Below the pieces are notes generated by a model. The model saw only the letters and a program-made list of their open reading frames with translations. It was not told the origin of the DNA and searched no databases. 64,000 nt of DNA from Aulostomus chinensis (lineage: Eukaryota > Chordata > Actinopteri > Syngnathiformes > Aulostomidae), in NCBI GenBank assembly GCA_037954235.1, contig JBBMOA010000013.1, positions 24,595,192-24,659,191 on the forward strand. The letters are read 5' to 3'. The translations under genes were made by a program, and so were the position numbers. The stretch's first letter is position 1, and the number at the start of each line of letters is the position of its first letter. Shown here piece by piece: positions 46,058 to 59,339 of this stretch.

Positions 46058-46996
46058 TTTCAACAACGCCATGACGTTTTTCCCAATCTGAACAGAGTGT
46101 TTTTGTGTCTAAACCAGACCATAGCCTGACCATAAACACATAATGAAAACATCATTATTTTATAAGATGGAAATTTGTGATCTTGGAATTTTCTCGGCAG
46201 CTGTGCTGGAATCAGCTTTGAAGTGGAGGGAAAAACCTAACGGTCGACTTTTTCACATCAACCTCTCGTCAAACTCAGCCCGAGACAGCACTTTCAAATA
46301 AATATGTGGTTAAAAATCGATTCCATCCCATCTTCTCGTCGTAGTTCTTCGACCGATAAAAGTCAGACGCAGAGACGGTTCCCTGCACTGCCCGTCCTGC
46401 TCTGGTCTGAGAGACCTGCTGGTCCAGGCGCACCTGAATGTGTCCCGCACCACAATCAGATATGAGGGTGTGAAAGTAAATTCAACTCGACCTGGCCTAC
46501 CACCTTACGCTACCAAAAAACCTGAAAGTGTGTGTGTGGGGGAGCTGGATAAAAAAAGTCTCTCTGTCCCCCCCGCCCAAAAAAATCTGGCGCCAGTGGA
46601 TGTCGGTTGTAAAATGTGAGACGCCATTTATTCACAAGTGTCGAGGTTCTGCGTACCCCTTGTTTGCAGAAACGAAGGGTACAAAGCTGACAGTTTGTTT
46701 TGCCGCTTTGGTGAATAAAAAGCCATGATGGAGAAGTGGAGAGGCTCTACGGTGCATCACGAATCGTCTGAAATGGAAAAAGCTAATCGCTCCTCTCCCC
46801 TTTTGCTCTTTCTGTTCATCTTTAATGGGAAATTTGAGACAGTGGTGTGTACAGAGCTTAGTCTGCCACATCACATGACGCGCTGCAACTAATGCAGCTG
46901 ACAAATGGGCATATCATGGATCTCAGTTTTGTGAACGACCCCCCCAGAAACAGGTGGTGGCCGCTGTAAGACCAGATGTCCCAGTGTAGCCGCAGT

Positions 46997-47016
46997 AAAA
47001 AAAAAAAAAAAAAAAA
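46997..47016 (+). repeat. Poly(A) tract, 20 bp
   Basis: Twenty A residues; no retroposed body recognised. Confidence 0.9.
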
Positions 47017-49472
47017 GGCTCTGTCGCAATACAGTGGTGAACAATGCGTGACCAAGACGGAAGGTGGTCCAGCTTGTGTTGAAACCCCAGGAGGGTCAGC
47101 AACGGGGTGAAGTCCAGCTACAGCGGAGGGGGTGGGGGGGTTTGTGCAGACTCTTCCAGACAGTTTATGCCCTCTGAGGTAAATGCAGCCCAAGAGCAAC
47201 CTAACCTATGACAAGCATCCCCTGCTACGCCATGAGGAAGTCCATGCTTTAAAACACTGACAGCCATCCCAAACATCCCCTTAATCTGCCTATCCCCTCG
47301 ACATTTAACACTTCATATCCATCAGTTCCTTTGTCCAGATATTTCTGCTCGTTAATTCCCCGCTACAAAAACCTGCTGTGACCATTTGCTCGCGCTGTAT
47401 AAATAGACAGTGAGCATTACCGGTGCGATGGAAGTAAGGTTGTGGACTCGTGCCAACCTCTGTTGAAAGCTGTCGCCAGATGGCATGAGATTAATCCATA
47501 TCTAGGCTGCACAGTTACAAAATTAGCAACAACACCTTTTCTGAATGTTCAGCACCGGCTTGGATACGCTCTGACATATTGTTAGTATTTTTGTGACAAT
47601 ACGTCCAGAGAATCAACAGCTTAGCAATGACAGAAAACACGAGACGTCCAGATCAACAGGTGGTCTTGAAAGCTGAGACCACAAGAGCGCCATTTCAAAA
47701 ATGCAGTACAACAAAATTTAGAAGTCTTTTCTGTACCGTGATGAAATTCACCGACGCATTCCATCCTAATGAGCCCTCGCCGGCGCTGAAACTAAGTTTT
47801 CGGCCTGTTAGGATCCGATTTAATCCACAAGTGAATCAAATGTGCAGGCGGCGCTTCTTCACGGCACGTAAAATAACAACAAATAAACTGCCATCTCCTG
47901 CAGCTGTTGTTAAAGTAAAAAAAAAAAAAAAAAACAACCCACGACGGAAACCGGTTCAACTCTTAAAGGTAAACTGCCGAGAAACATTCATGTTATGACT
48001 GTAATTGGCTCCACCATGCAGTACAACATAGTGGTGGCACACAGAGAAATGCAACTACGTTCTTTGCTAAGCTTATCGGGTAGTTGCAGTGTGCTTGTAA
48101 TGCATGTCATAGTTTGGGTCAGATCGAAAGGACAAGTATTTAATAGCGCATGCACTGGCATGGCTTAAGAGGACAAATCATTCTTTAACGACTCCTCATG
48201 TCTATTTGTGAAGACAAGCGTGGGATACTAATAGTTTTCTCAGCTGCACAGGTGCAAAACAGGAATACTGCCTCTGCGCCAGAGCTAATGCAAATGTTGA
48301 CCTTAATCTCACTCATAAATAAATCCATTTTAAATATTCTTTCGTGATTTAAAGCTGCCACATCTCACGTCTCACCACATCTATTTTTATTTGGACGGCA
48401 GTTGAGCTGCCGTCCGCAGTCAAGAACGGTTTGCAACATCTCACAGATGCACGCGTAATACCGGTGAAATTAATGGAGCTCCGGCGTCTTCCGCTGTCTG
48501 GCGTTATCGATTTTCAACATTTTAATATTTGCAATGAATCGTGTGAGTCAGTGCTCGGCAGAAGGCTTAAAAAAAATACCCACAAGTATACATTCAGAAA
48601 TATGGGATTTCTAACCGTTTGACATGAACAGCTGCAAAATTATTATCAATGCAAAATATGGCAACAATTTTAAATGCAAAAAAAAAAAAAAGTGATATGC
48701 TGAAAATCACAGCTGCATCACAGTTCATTTGCATGAGTTATTCTAGGATTATTTGTTGGCTTTTTTATTTTCTTCGTGCTCACGTTTTCTTTGGTTTCAG
48801 TAATGTGGCAGAAGCTTGAGACTCTGCTGCTGTCGGTCGTTTATTCTTATTTTTATTTTTTTTAATGTAGTTATTGGTCAGTCGCATCCTATCAGGAACA
48901 TTTTTAAAAAATGGAATCATTAACTTTACATTATTAGCTGCACTTGCGCTCTTAATATTGGAACTGATGAACAACAACAAAGAGGAAACAGAAAACAACA
49001 AATTCAATAATTATATCTATTTTTTTTCTGTTTGAAATATATATATTTATATGTATATTTTTGTATTTCTTTCTTTCTTCTAATTCAATGGCGGTCAATT
49101 TTATGTCGTCTAATTTCAGGTAAATCCTCTCCGACTCGCCCACTGCTGGTGTGACATCATCAGCATGGAGGGTAACAAGGAGACACGTTCCTCATGACAC
49201 TGTCCTCCGTACTCGTCTCCTTTCTCAATATCCTCCCCTCTCACTCATTTCCTCTCATTCTCGTCTCCCCCTTGTTTCCTCCCCTCCTCTGGGACGTCCC
49301 CCTCCAGCAGGTGGCCGGTCAGTCAGCAGAGACTTCTCTTACTGTTTGATACCATGGCAACAGGCTTGGAAAACAACACACACACACATTCAAACAAACA
49401 AATGCCCTGCACACAGAAATTACTGTGTGGACACATCAAGGCAAAGCGTGGACACAACCATGCAGAAGGCGT

Positions 49473-49473
<1 letters not shown>

Positions 49474-49503
<30 letters not shown>
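49474..49503 (+). repeat. (CA)n microsatellite
   Basis: About 15 CA units. Confidence 0.95.
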
Positions 49504-49505
<2 letters not shown>

Positions 49506-49950
49506 CGCGCCAGTCGTACCAGCTCCTGCACCCACTTTTTAAAATCCCTTGCAACATTTTTTAAGGCAATAACCAATTTAGCACTTCATGCCGGATCAGG
49601 CAAACTGTATCTAACTGCCTGCAGTTACACCAGACGCTCAAGTTGAATGCAACACCCCAGCAACAGGCCTTAAATACAAACCTCATTTCTGTCAGCAGGG
49701 GTCAGGCCTCAGCTGGGTGTCGGGCTGCCCGCTGGGTAGAGCTGCAGCAGCGGGGGCTGCAGCGAAAGGCAGCCAGAATTAGGAGTAAGACAAATGTACA
49801 GAGAAGGACTGTGACATCTAGCCAAGTAAAGGCAGTGCAGTCCAACTTGTTTCCACATGTGTGAGTTTAACTTTTGCTCAAAGTCTTAGCCATCTGATCG
49901 AGTGGGTTTTTGCTTTTCGTTTTTTTGTCAGGAGGGCATTCTGAACCGGT

Positions 49951-50155
49951 TTTATTGGCCAAGCATGTGTACACATACAAGGAATTTGACTCCATCGCTC
50001 TCTGAGTACTTAAAAAGAATAAACGCCCAGCTAAGACAAGGAGATCCCAGGGACAACATTCCCAACTCCACATATAAATAGATATAAGACATATTTATGT
50101 GCGAAGATCTAAAATTATACATGTGACATAGAGGACTATTGCAATAATGTGTGCT
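49951..50155 (+). repeat. Teleost interspersed repeat, family V
   Basis: TTTTATTGGCCAAGCATGTG, ACACATACAAGGAATTTGAC and TCC are the characteristic start of a widespread fish repeat. A diverged A-rich body with repeated AAGACA-like words and GGACTATTGCAATAATGTG near the end fits the rest. Recognised from memory; right end approximate. Confidence 0.6.
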
Positions 50156-50810
50156 GCTTTCAAGGATCTCTCTACTTCTTAAACAAACCAGACATGCTTG
50201 GCAGCAGCACGATTCTCACTTTGAGACCATAAATTATCAGAAGTGAGATATTCCTCTCTCAAACAGAGGTATTGGTTTACACATATGAGACAGGGTTGTT
50301 GTCCTCAAGGAAAAAAAATGCAGGTTTAACGTCACATCTTCGCAGTATTTCAACATTTTCAGCACATGTTTTACATGTTTTGCTTTTTCATTCAAAACTG
50401 GGAAGAAAAGAGGCAACACAGACACGCGGGCAGGACGGTCGCCTTCACTCTCCGACGCATTTCCACTGTGAGAAATCACAGACCGTCCGGAGCTGTTGAC
50501 CGGAGCCCTGCTTGTTTGTATCTTCCGAGTAGCACCAAGAAAAGGGGCAGTTCATTCATAACCTCTTGGTGACAGGAAACTAATCAATCAGAGGTGGCAA
50601 TTTCCACACTCAGCCAGCATGAAGCGTAACGCACCACTTACTCCCAGGGGCTCATAAAATGAACCATGGATCTCAGAAATCACCTCGTCAAGGCGGCTCA
50701 ATTAAAAAGAGTGAATTTCACGCAACTGGCCGCTGTCAAAACAGCCTGTTACAGTTTAACAGGGAGGAGTGATGGGGATGTTTCAGCGTTCAGTTTTGTG
50801 TGCGTACAGA

Positions 50811-50825
50811 CGGCGGCGGCGGCGG
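50811..50825 (+). repeat. (CGG)5 trinucleotide repeat
   Basis: Five perfect CGG units, unusual in this AT-rich neighbourhood and not inside a recognisable gene. Confidence 0.9.
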
Positions 50826-51214
50826 GGAGATCTCCCTAAATATCAGGGCTCATATTGTCACTCCATGTTGATTCCCCGCCTGTGAGGAGAGTTTGAACAC
50901 CAGGCATTCTCTGAACGGTGCGTGTTTGCGCGTGATAAATCGAGAAACCGTGTCAACGTTTACCGGCATCGATCTTTACCTGAAGCTGGTGACAGGACAC
51001 ATCTCAACTGAACCGTGAATATTTTCTGATGTTCAAGTATTTATGGAGCAAATTTCTAAAATGTTCAGTTCCAGCTTTGGCATGAGCATACGAACCCATT
51101 ATATTTAGAATAAAGTGAAACGGTGTCTTGGATAATGTGAGTTTTTCTATTCACAATGTTCTTTTTTGGTGAGGTCAGAGAACAAAGTAGGTTCCCTGAC
51201 GTTTGTGACAGAAT

Positions 51215-51230
51215 CCCCCCCCCCCCCCCC
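51215..51230 (+). repeat. Poly(C) tract, 16 bp
   Basis: Sixteen C residues followed by six A residues. Confidence 0.9.
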
Positions 51231-54144
51231 AAAAAAGGTAAGTATGAAACTTCAGCAGCTCCATATCTGAAGCACAGAGTGCCGAAGTCAACCGACCAAA
51301 CGCAGAACAACCAAAACCTTTTGTTTTCATGAGAAAACATCGATCAGACGAGCAGCTGCTGCAGGAGGAAACATTTCCGGAAAGTTCGTGAACGTTTTTG
51401 CTTCAATAAAAAGGATTTTGGAAAAGGTTGGAAAGAGCCGCAGCAAATTCACAAGAAAGGAGCCTCGCCTTGACCTTGGCCCGACCTCACGTCCACGGCT
51501 AACCTCCAATGAACAAGCCCTCTAATGTCAAGTTAACTGTGATTAATGACAGTTCCAGGCACAAAGTCTTTTGTGTGTACAAAACCCAGAACCTCAATAT
51601 ATTCCACATCATTTCAACAGTCATCCAACGAAGGAATCTGCTCCAAGTACATCAAGCCCTTCAGTCACCATTTTTAAATGATGGCAGCTCCAGTCTATAA
51701 AACCTTAATCGTCGTTTGTTTTCATTTTATGATATTGATCGTTCTGTGGGAGCAGCTGTCACCTGGCAAAGTCACTGATTTCTTATTTTGGAGCTGAAAC
51801 TCTTCATTCCCATCCTCCGTCAAGGTTTACTGGCCAAGAGCGCTGCTGTCGAAGTGACACCCATGGCGGAGAGGAGAGTTTATCATTCTGCTGACAGCCT
51901 AAATAACTTGTGCCGAGGCAACAGATAACAAATGGGCTCAAGTTGTGGCTTGCGTGTCTGTGTGTTAAAGACAAGAGCAACTGGGCTACAGCACAAATAC
52001 GTGGGCTGGACTCGTTGGCGTTTGGCCATCATTACTGGGGCACTGGGTGTACACAGAAGATTAATACATGCTTGAGTTTGAGCCACAGAATAGAAGTTAG
52101 CATGCTAAAAACTCCGGGATCAGTAATTAGCCAGAAAACCATTGCAGAGTCTGAGTCTAGGCAAAGAGAGCTGCAGAGGAGAATGCTAATAGACTGCTAG
52201 GCGTGGGATAAAATATCGCTAACATGAATGAGATACATTTACAGGGATTTTCAGTTTTATCTTTGCAAGTTATGAATCATGCAAATCCTAGAGAGGAAAC
52301 AGAGATTTCACCGTAGATCTCCACCCTCCATCTTAGCGTATTCATACACTTCCATCACCTGCTAATTGCCCCTCCCGTACATCTGCCTTGCTTTCATTTT
52401 TCCCCACACAAGACACCATGCTGATTTGACAGAGTTTCATAAATCGGGATCAGATTGATTTATTCTGGCTCGCACTACTCATCGCTCATAATAAGCCTTC
52501 AGGATCCAGTGTCACGGCTGAAGGCTAATAAGCTCAGGCTGTTGATAGCGCCACACTTGCCGTTCACCTTTGCCTCATAGGTGTCAGACTACACCGCAAG
52601 CTTCAGGAGTTTACTGCAACTGGCAAGACATAAAAAAACAAAAAAACAAAAGCACCAATTCCGTTGTGCTGACTGTGAACCTTTCGGAAGATGCCTCACA
52701 TTCTTGTGATTTGTCAAAGCTTAAACAAATGTGATCTTCCTCTCCAGCTTCTATTTACAGCTGTTTCTGCCCGTACACTGTGATGCTGTACACCCGTCAA
52801 GCAAGTAGGTTCTGTCTTAAGCCTGTGAAAATGTGCTGTAACAGATAAATTCCAAGATGTCAGAGGAGCTGTCAGTGTGAGAGAATACACTGGTCATTAC
52901 CACCTTCGCATCTACAACCCCGCCAACCCCCGGCTCCTGAGCAGGACCCCTGCTGAGGATGAGAGGGATTTTCCCACACTCAGTTGTAACAGAGGCTGTG
53001 GTTTGTTTAGGCCATTAAACGGGGCAACATGCTAGTAAACGAGAACTGGAGAAGAATCAATTTATCCAGACAAGTATGTCTGCATCCGGAACCGTAGGTG
53101 GTGGTATACTACCTTGCAGCTGGTTCCGGTTTACCCTTTACATACCAAACAAGTCAGGGAGGATCAGGAACAGTCGGTTTGGAGTTTAAGGCGTATGATA
53201 AATCAGATGTAATACATGTTAGCATCATTGCTTAAGTGCTGATGGGTTGAATTTGTGGCCCAGACGTCATAAAGTCACAGCAGTTACCAGTGGGACCACT
53301 CAGCCTTCACTGCTGCCGCGTGAATGTTGTTAGAGGGGCCCCGACCACCTGTCCCAGGTGGGTCTGAGACTGGAGGAACCAGGAGCTGCTCTGGGTTCCC
53401 ATCAGTGCTGATCGGAACACATTAACACTCACCAGACCCGAAGGTGATTGCTGACTTAGCGCTGGCATCATGCAAAACCAGAGAGTGAGACTGAGCTGGG
53501 CATGTGATCATGTGATTTTCTTTTCTCACTCATCTTTGGCAGTATGTAGAATAAATGCCTCGATTGCTACAGGGATTAACAAGAGTGAGGGTTAACATGC
53601 AAACAGGTTAGGCGTTTTATGTTTGTCTCAAGACTTTCTGCATTGTTGTTAGCGTTGTCTTAACTAAGTTATGTTGCATTGCATTGCGTTCTTGTGGGTT
53701 TTGCATGCTGATGAGCTTTTCTACAAAGCTATTCTTGAATCAGCACTTCTGCCAATGGAATCATTTTAATAATGCAATGTACTTTGTCAGAGCAGCCACC
53801 TCATCACTATGCTAAAACCTACATCAGTATGGTTCGGGAACTTGATTTAGCTGTCAGATGTCCCTATTAAGGCTTTCTAATAAGCACAGGTTACACGATA
53901 GTTCTGAGAAGTAAGCAATATCCGCAGAGCGGCCCACACATACAATAGGGCAGCGAGCCACAGTGTGGATTTCATGCTCAGGCTGAGCATACTCCAAGCC
54001 TATTTTTGTTGTCCTGATCTCAAGCAACCCTGGACCTCATCCAGGATGTTAGGGTCATATTCAACAGTCATGCTGCCTGGACCTGTCACCTCCACCAGGA
54101 TCTGCGGGATGGGGCACAAAGTTCAACAGTGACTAATCAAGAAT

Positions 54145-54180
54145 CCCCCCCCCCCCAACAAAAATAAATAAATAAATAAA
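54145..54180 (+). repeat. Poly(C) and (AAAT)n
   Basis: Twelve C residues, AACA, then four to five AAAT units. Confidence 0.9.
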
Positions 54181-56423
54181 TGAATAGTTTTCTGGTTATG
54201 ATGTGAAAGTGAGGCAGTAACACGGCACTCGTCGGTGCAGTCTGGCTCAACCAGAGCAAGGCGTCCCTCCTTTTAACGATCCACCCAAAACAAGAACGCT
54301 CCACGTCTCCGATGACTTCAGTCTGACTGATTAAGACCAGAGGCCACTGCAACTTTAAACGAGGTGAGGGGACAAACATTTGTGATGGGGAGGCCACGTG
54401 TTGTCACTCCTGTATCAGTATCTTCTGAATTTATGGCCACTGGAGCCCCGATTGTCTACCGCTCTCGTGGAGATAAGGGTGTTTTTCTTCTGAAAATCTA
54501 CAAGGAGGTCGGGTGTAGTTAAAGGACACACTCAGCTGCCAGATTAACTCATCAACGCCGCATTGCAGGGTGTCAACAGAAATGTTTCACGCACAAGACC
54601 GACAAGGAATGAATACCATTTGGAGGTCACCAGTGGCAACCCCACAGTCCTTCAGGCCTTTTAAATGTTAGTGTCTGCCTTTCAAGAGCGAGGATATCAC
54701 CTCTAAACCTCTGAGAGGAGAAGACATACATGTTGGACATCCCTGACTCATATTAGTTTGACGCGATCAAGCTCATGAGATTCAGTCTGAATAAATACAT
54801 GGGAACAAAGTGTTGTTAGTTTAATTTTAAAAATAAAAGTAAATACAACCTTTAAAAAAACGGTCACCTCCATAAATCCAGCTGGGATGCAAAAATTATA
54901 TGGGAAAAAAAACTTGTCCCGTTTATGTTCACAGCAAAAAATAGAGACGTTAACCGTCAAAGTGCACAACGTTATAACAACGTATGCTCATCAAACAATC
55001 CCGTCATGCACCTGCAGTACCTACAGTTCCTCGGTTCAGCGCCAGAAACTTGATTCAAATGTCTAGTCGTGGCGCCCTGCTCCTCAGATACATTGAAGAA
55101 CATATTTTCAGGGAACCAAAAACAACTGACAACAGGAGACACGGGATCATCTTCAAAAGAAAGACGTCTGTCTACGGTATGCTGTCTTTTAGCTGCATGT
55201 GCAATGCCATTCCTCGTAGTTTGAGACATCTAAACTCCCCGTGAAATGGCGTCCAAATTTAGACTACGGTGAGGGTTTCAAGCTGAGTTTCAAATATGTT
55301 GAAGAGTCTTTGCACAGAGCAGTTAAAGGTCCCGAAAAGGACAGTGCAAGATGACATCCTTCAACTGTGTCCCTGACTTGTTAACTCAGACAGTGACTGG
55401 GAGCCGGCCAAGATCCTCACCCTCAACAAGTCCAGTGGATTGCGGGGCCTTTGCACTTGGCGGGCAGCAAAGCTGTGATAGCTGTTTAGGGAAAGTCACT
55501 GTTTTCCCTCTAAAGCTGCTGTGCCCTGGGGTGGCACGGCGGCCATGTTGTGGCTGTTTACTTTAGATTTGAGGAAGATCGAGTCTGTTTCAATCTCAGC
55601 GGGCAGCCACCGCTCTCTGGAACGTGAGCTCGATCATTCCAGTACCACTGAGAGGTCTTTACATTTTGCCGCATCATGGCTCCAGGACCGATTAAAAACA
55701 ACGGGACTGCGTCCACCATGGCACACCTTAATGGGGGGTTTATGACGACTAACTTTGCATTGTGGGTGGCGCTGCGGACGGCATCTGTGAGGTCAGTTAA
55801 CCTGGCTGAAAAACGCTAATCCCCACATGTGATTAACTTAGTGAAACCCAGCCATTAGTCACAAGGTTTCTTTGACCAGGATAGTTCTCTTCAGCTTGTG
55901 CTCTCTGTGGCTCTGGAGTGAGCTCTCGGCAGCGTCGGGTGAAGCACCGGATCAGCCTGCTGAACGTATCAGCGCCAATCAGAATTTTTAAACCGCACAC
56001 ATCATGATACAGGTATGGGTGACACGCGCGGCAAGCTGACAGATTGAATGATGAATGAACTCTTGTTTTGGACTAGAAACACAAACCGTAAGTCACGTTT
56101 CTATAATATCTAAACGCTGACCTACAGGGAACCTACACGCAGGACGCAGAGCCAGGACACAACAGTTACTTTTATTGTCAGTGAACCAGCCAGCTTCAGC
56201 AGGGGTTGGGCGTCTCCTTAGGTGTTCACTGCGGCTAAGGCTTCACGTGTATATCTTGCACATATGTGACATAAACATATGTTCGTCGTACGAGATACCA
56301 AACCGAGTCAAATGTGCTGGGTTGGTGCTGCACACAGATCCCTGTCCAACTATTTCCACCATGTCAACAACTAAAGAGTTTAAAGGAGAGGAATCAGCAG
56401 AAAGTTCCCCCTCCTTCAGTCAT

Positions 56424-56454
56424 GGGGGGAGCAGGGGGCAGGCAGGGGGGGGGG
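56424..56454 (+). repeat. G-rich tract with G-quadruplex potential
   Basis: G6, G5 and G10 runs separated by short loops (AGCA and CAGGCA). The last run can supply two G-stacks, so four runs of three or more are available. Confidence 0.6.
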
Positions 56455-58317
56455 CACCATGACAGGTCCGCTCATCAGTGTTTTCAGTATTAGGTTCCAG
56501 GGTGCCGTTTGGCATCAGCAGGGCGTGGGAGGTTAAGGGGCGAATGGTAGCACTGGCCCCGTCAGCCCTCCAAGCTCACCAGGTCCCAGGGGCTGGCGCC
56601 AGGCTAGCCCCACAAGCATCCGGGGCAAAAAATAACCCCACTGCAGTTGTTGGGTAGGGGAGAGTGACAGGGAGAGCATGTCACACCGCGGGTCAGGTTT
56701 CAGGGGCTGTCATCAGAGAGCAGTCATTACTTGGGGGCTAATTATCTCCGGCCACGTGTAAACAAACAACCTGCTAGTAAGAAGACAATATTCACAGCTC
56801 CGGAATTTGGCCCCCTTTACTTGTTTGACAATGAAACAGCTTCTGATGTCTGACGCAATGACTCCATTCGATTTTGAAAAGCAGAGCTTGTACGATATGA
56901 GTTGAAGGGATTACGCTTGTTTCATTACCTCAGGTATAATTATCACTCGGGGGAAAAAAAACAACTACTTTGTTCTAAAGCCAACAGATGGCCGACAGCT
57001 ATAAATCCAGCCTTTATTTGACTGTTCAGAAATAAATAACGCACACTGGCCGAAGCTGAGGTTGCGCCGCTACGGCCGTGAGGAATGAACCTGAATTCTG
57101 CATCAAATCACGCCGACTGAAACTCCCGATGTTAATAGCGTTCATGTCGTCATTGCTGTGTCCAACAGGATCACGGTTATCAATATGATAGCAGCACTGA
57201 GGTCAGTGGTTTCATACACAACATGAAAAGTGCCCCTCAGCTAAAGGGGCCAAGTGCAACCATCCCTTCCAGGAGTTTTGTCGTCCAGCCTCACAGTCCG
57301 GTGTTTCTCCAGTGTGTTCGTGTGATAAAACCGTAACGATGCTGGTTATCGTTTGTGATTATTTATCAGTTTTCCACATTACAAACAGTCCTTTTCGTCT
57401 TTCTATTCAGAAGGCCGAGAAATGGCTAGGTTGCCTGCTAGCTGTGTCCGGCAGCAGTTATTCACGTTCTGTTGAGTTCTGAGAAAAAATGGTGATTTTT
57501 TTTTTTTTTTTAATAAACTTACCAACTCTTGCAACCTAACGTCACTGATATAAGGATTCTAGACTCTGAAGGGCCCTGCAGGCAAAGAGGCCCATGACTG
57601 TCCCAATTAATGGTAGCCAGCTGTCATACAGCAGCTGGAGTAAACATAATGCACCACTTTTCCCACAATTTTTTTTTTTTTTGGGGGGGGGGGGGGTCCC
57701 TTCAACATTTGCCTGGGTTTCCTCTACCAATGCTGCACCCCTGATTATATGGGATTTTTTTCCCTTAAAATCGCTCACACAATAAACCAAAGGGTGAGGA
57801 TTCTTTTATTTTTAAATGCCGTTCACAACCATTCTTACCGCTGCATATTTGTCTCTCCCGAAGCCAAGTTGTCCTGTGCCGGTCTGACCTCTCGCATCAA
57901 GGGGAGCTGGTTTTGGAAGAAAAATACTGCACATCCACGTGAATGAGACAAGGACGTAAATTTCAGCTGCGTTTCACCGCCATTCATCATGATTTTATTT
58001 CATCAGCTCGGGTCTGACAAGATCCATGAATGCACCCTCTGACTGAAAACCAGCTCAGCCCGGCACAGGCACTCACATTCCCCAGCCTTCATGCCACGTT
58101 TATGGTTGGGGGCTCATGTTTCTATCACACGCCTGCCATACCGTACCTGCGTACTTCACCCGCGGTCGGAGACCAGTTGCGCGTGACCTGTGCTTGGTAA
58201 AGTTGTCTTCATCCCTTCAGGTTGGAGTTGTGTCTGAAAAAAAAAACAGTTGACGTGCGATAAGCGTCATGTGAACAAGAACTCAGATGAGCTGATGAGC
58301 CTCCGACATCAGTGTAT

Positions 58318-58319
<2 letters not shown>

Positions 58320-58389
<70 letters not shown>
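58320..58389 (+). repeat. (GT)35 microsatellite
   Basis: 70 bp of uninterrupted GT units. Confidence 0.97.
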
Positions 58390-58393
<4 letters not shown>

Positions 58394-59050
58394 GTGTGAA
58401 TAGTTTTGAGTATCGCTAAGGAAGAGAAGGCACTAAATCAAGAACGTTCTCCGGGGCCTGTGTGTAGCAGTACTAGAACTACTGATTCACTCAACTTGGG
58501 GAAAGAGCCAAGAGATAAAACTTCACGCAAACAATGTCTCTTAGCGCTCAGATACTTCTGTGTTCGATGTTCTTTCTTACAGCGTGTTGAGGTCAGGAAG
58601 ACGGGGACAAAACCTTCTTCCTCATTCAGGACTGCGAGTTGCATGTTGCACCTCTGCTGTGGAATCCCAGAGCGTCTGTTCATTGCAGCGACTGATGCCA
58701 ACCACTAGCTTGAGACATTGTGTCGTATCAAAAAAGACCTGGTGATGAATTCTTGTATTTGCATCACGTCAGGAGAGGAGAAACATACCTGTCGTGCAGC
58801 TGCAACAGCATTATAACTTTTACAATCTCTGCACAGAAGTGACTTGAGAGAGCGGGACCCTGATTGTGAGGCATCCGCCTTTGATGTGTTGACCCTCGGG
58901 GGGTTGATAATGTCATCAGAATGGTTCCAGGCTCCACCAGATACTCTCTCAGCCTTGTCCAAGATATAAAAACCAGCATTTGAGCTCTTCATAACACCAT
59001 CAATTGAAAAGGTTATACTTGAGATGACAAACTGAGAGGGGAGGCACACG
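58390..59050. other. Sequence of unknown nature left of the piggyBac relic
   Basis: A minus-strand frame is open at 58705-59049. At minus-strand position about 58789-58783 it reads CACGACAG followed by GTATGTTT, a donor-like site. The protein resembles nothing I know, and no acceptor is convincing. It may be non-transposase sequence of the same mobile element. No firm feature can be called. Confidence 0.3.
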
Positions 59051-59318
59051 TATGGTCACAGTTGGAAACACTTGGATAAGTCCCACTTGCAAGCCTACAC
59101 TGCGTTGCTCATTTTGGCAGGAGAGTACAAGGATGTATTACAATCTAGAGCCTAACATAACTGTGGATGAGTGTGTGGTTGCATTTCGTGGGAGCAGTTC
59201 CTTCAGATCAGACACACCAAGCAACCCCCGCAATTGTTACCTGCTCCAAGGAGCTAATGTGACCGGCGGAGTTCATCTGCTCGCAAGATGTCAAAAACAA
59301 ACGGGCAGATTTGATTAA
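59051..59318 (+). pseudogene. piggyBac-type transposase relic (deleted, frameshifted)
   Basis: Two blocks of a piggyBac (PGBD) DDE-type transposase lie next to each other in different frames. Block 1 (59063-59134) reads WKHLDKSHLQAYTALLILAG, the N-terminal block typically written as DLQAYIGLLILAGVYRS. Block 2 (from 59136) reads YYNLEPNITVDE then VVAFRGSSSFRSDTPSNP. It corresponds to the block Y.PGPNLTVDEQLVPFRGR.PFR.Y.PSKP, which carries the first catalytic aspartate (codon 59166-59168). The sequence that should separate the blocks is missing and the frame shifts at the junction. A later NVT may be the start of the NVTCDNFFTS block, also deleted. The copy cannot encode an active enzyme. Family resemblance is from memory but is strong at several spaced positions. 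Confidence 0.72.
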
Positions 59319-59339
59319 ATTTGCTTGAATAATGGGTAA

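Larger units (their letters stand above)
43686..49950. other. Intergenic, no gene recognised
   Basis: Mixed sequence. It contains a GTG-rich stretch at 43958-43980, CA-rich pyrimidine-purine repeats at 44947-45046, a 12-bp minisatellite (45691-45738), (CA)9 at 46040-46057, A20 (46997-47016), A18 (47917-47934) and (CA)15 (49474-49503). Possible homeodomain palindrome at 45229-45248. Frames up to 137 codons are not recognisable. Confidence 0.55.
50156..58319. other. Intergenic, no gene recognised
   Basis: Eight kilobases without a supportable gene. Simple repeats: (CGG)5 at 50811-50825, C16 (51215-51230), C12 next to (AAAT)n (54145-54180), a G-rich stretch (56424-56454), and a T-run/G-run junction (about 57670-57696). 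An octamer ATGCAAAT is at 52279-52286 in a non-repetitive stretch (about 52200-52600). Confidence 0.55.

Noticed and set aside
49715..49790. tRNA-like word GCTGGGTAGAGCTGC
   Set aside because: No matching B box or acceptor stem; probably chance in a GC-rich patch.
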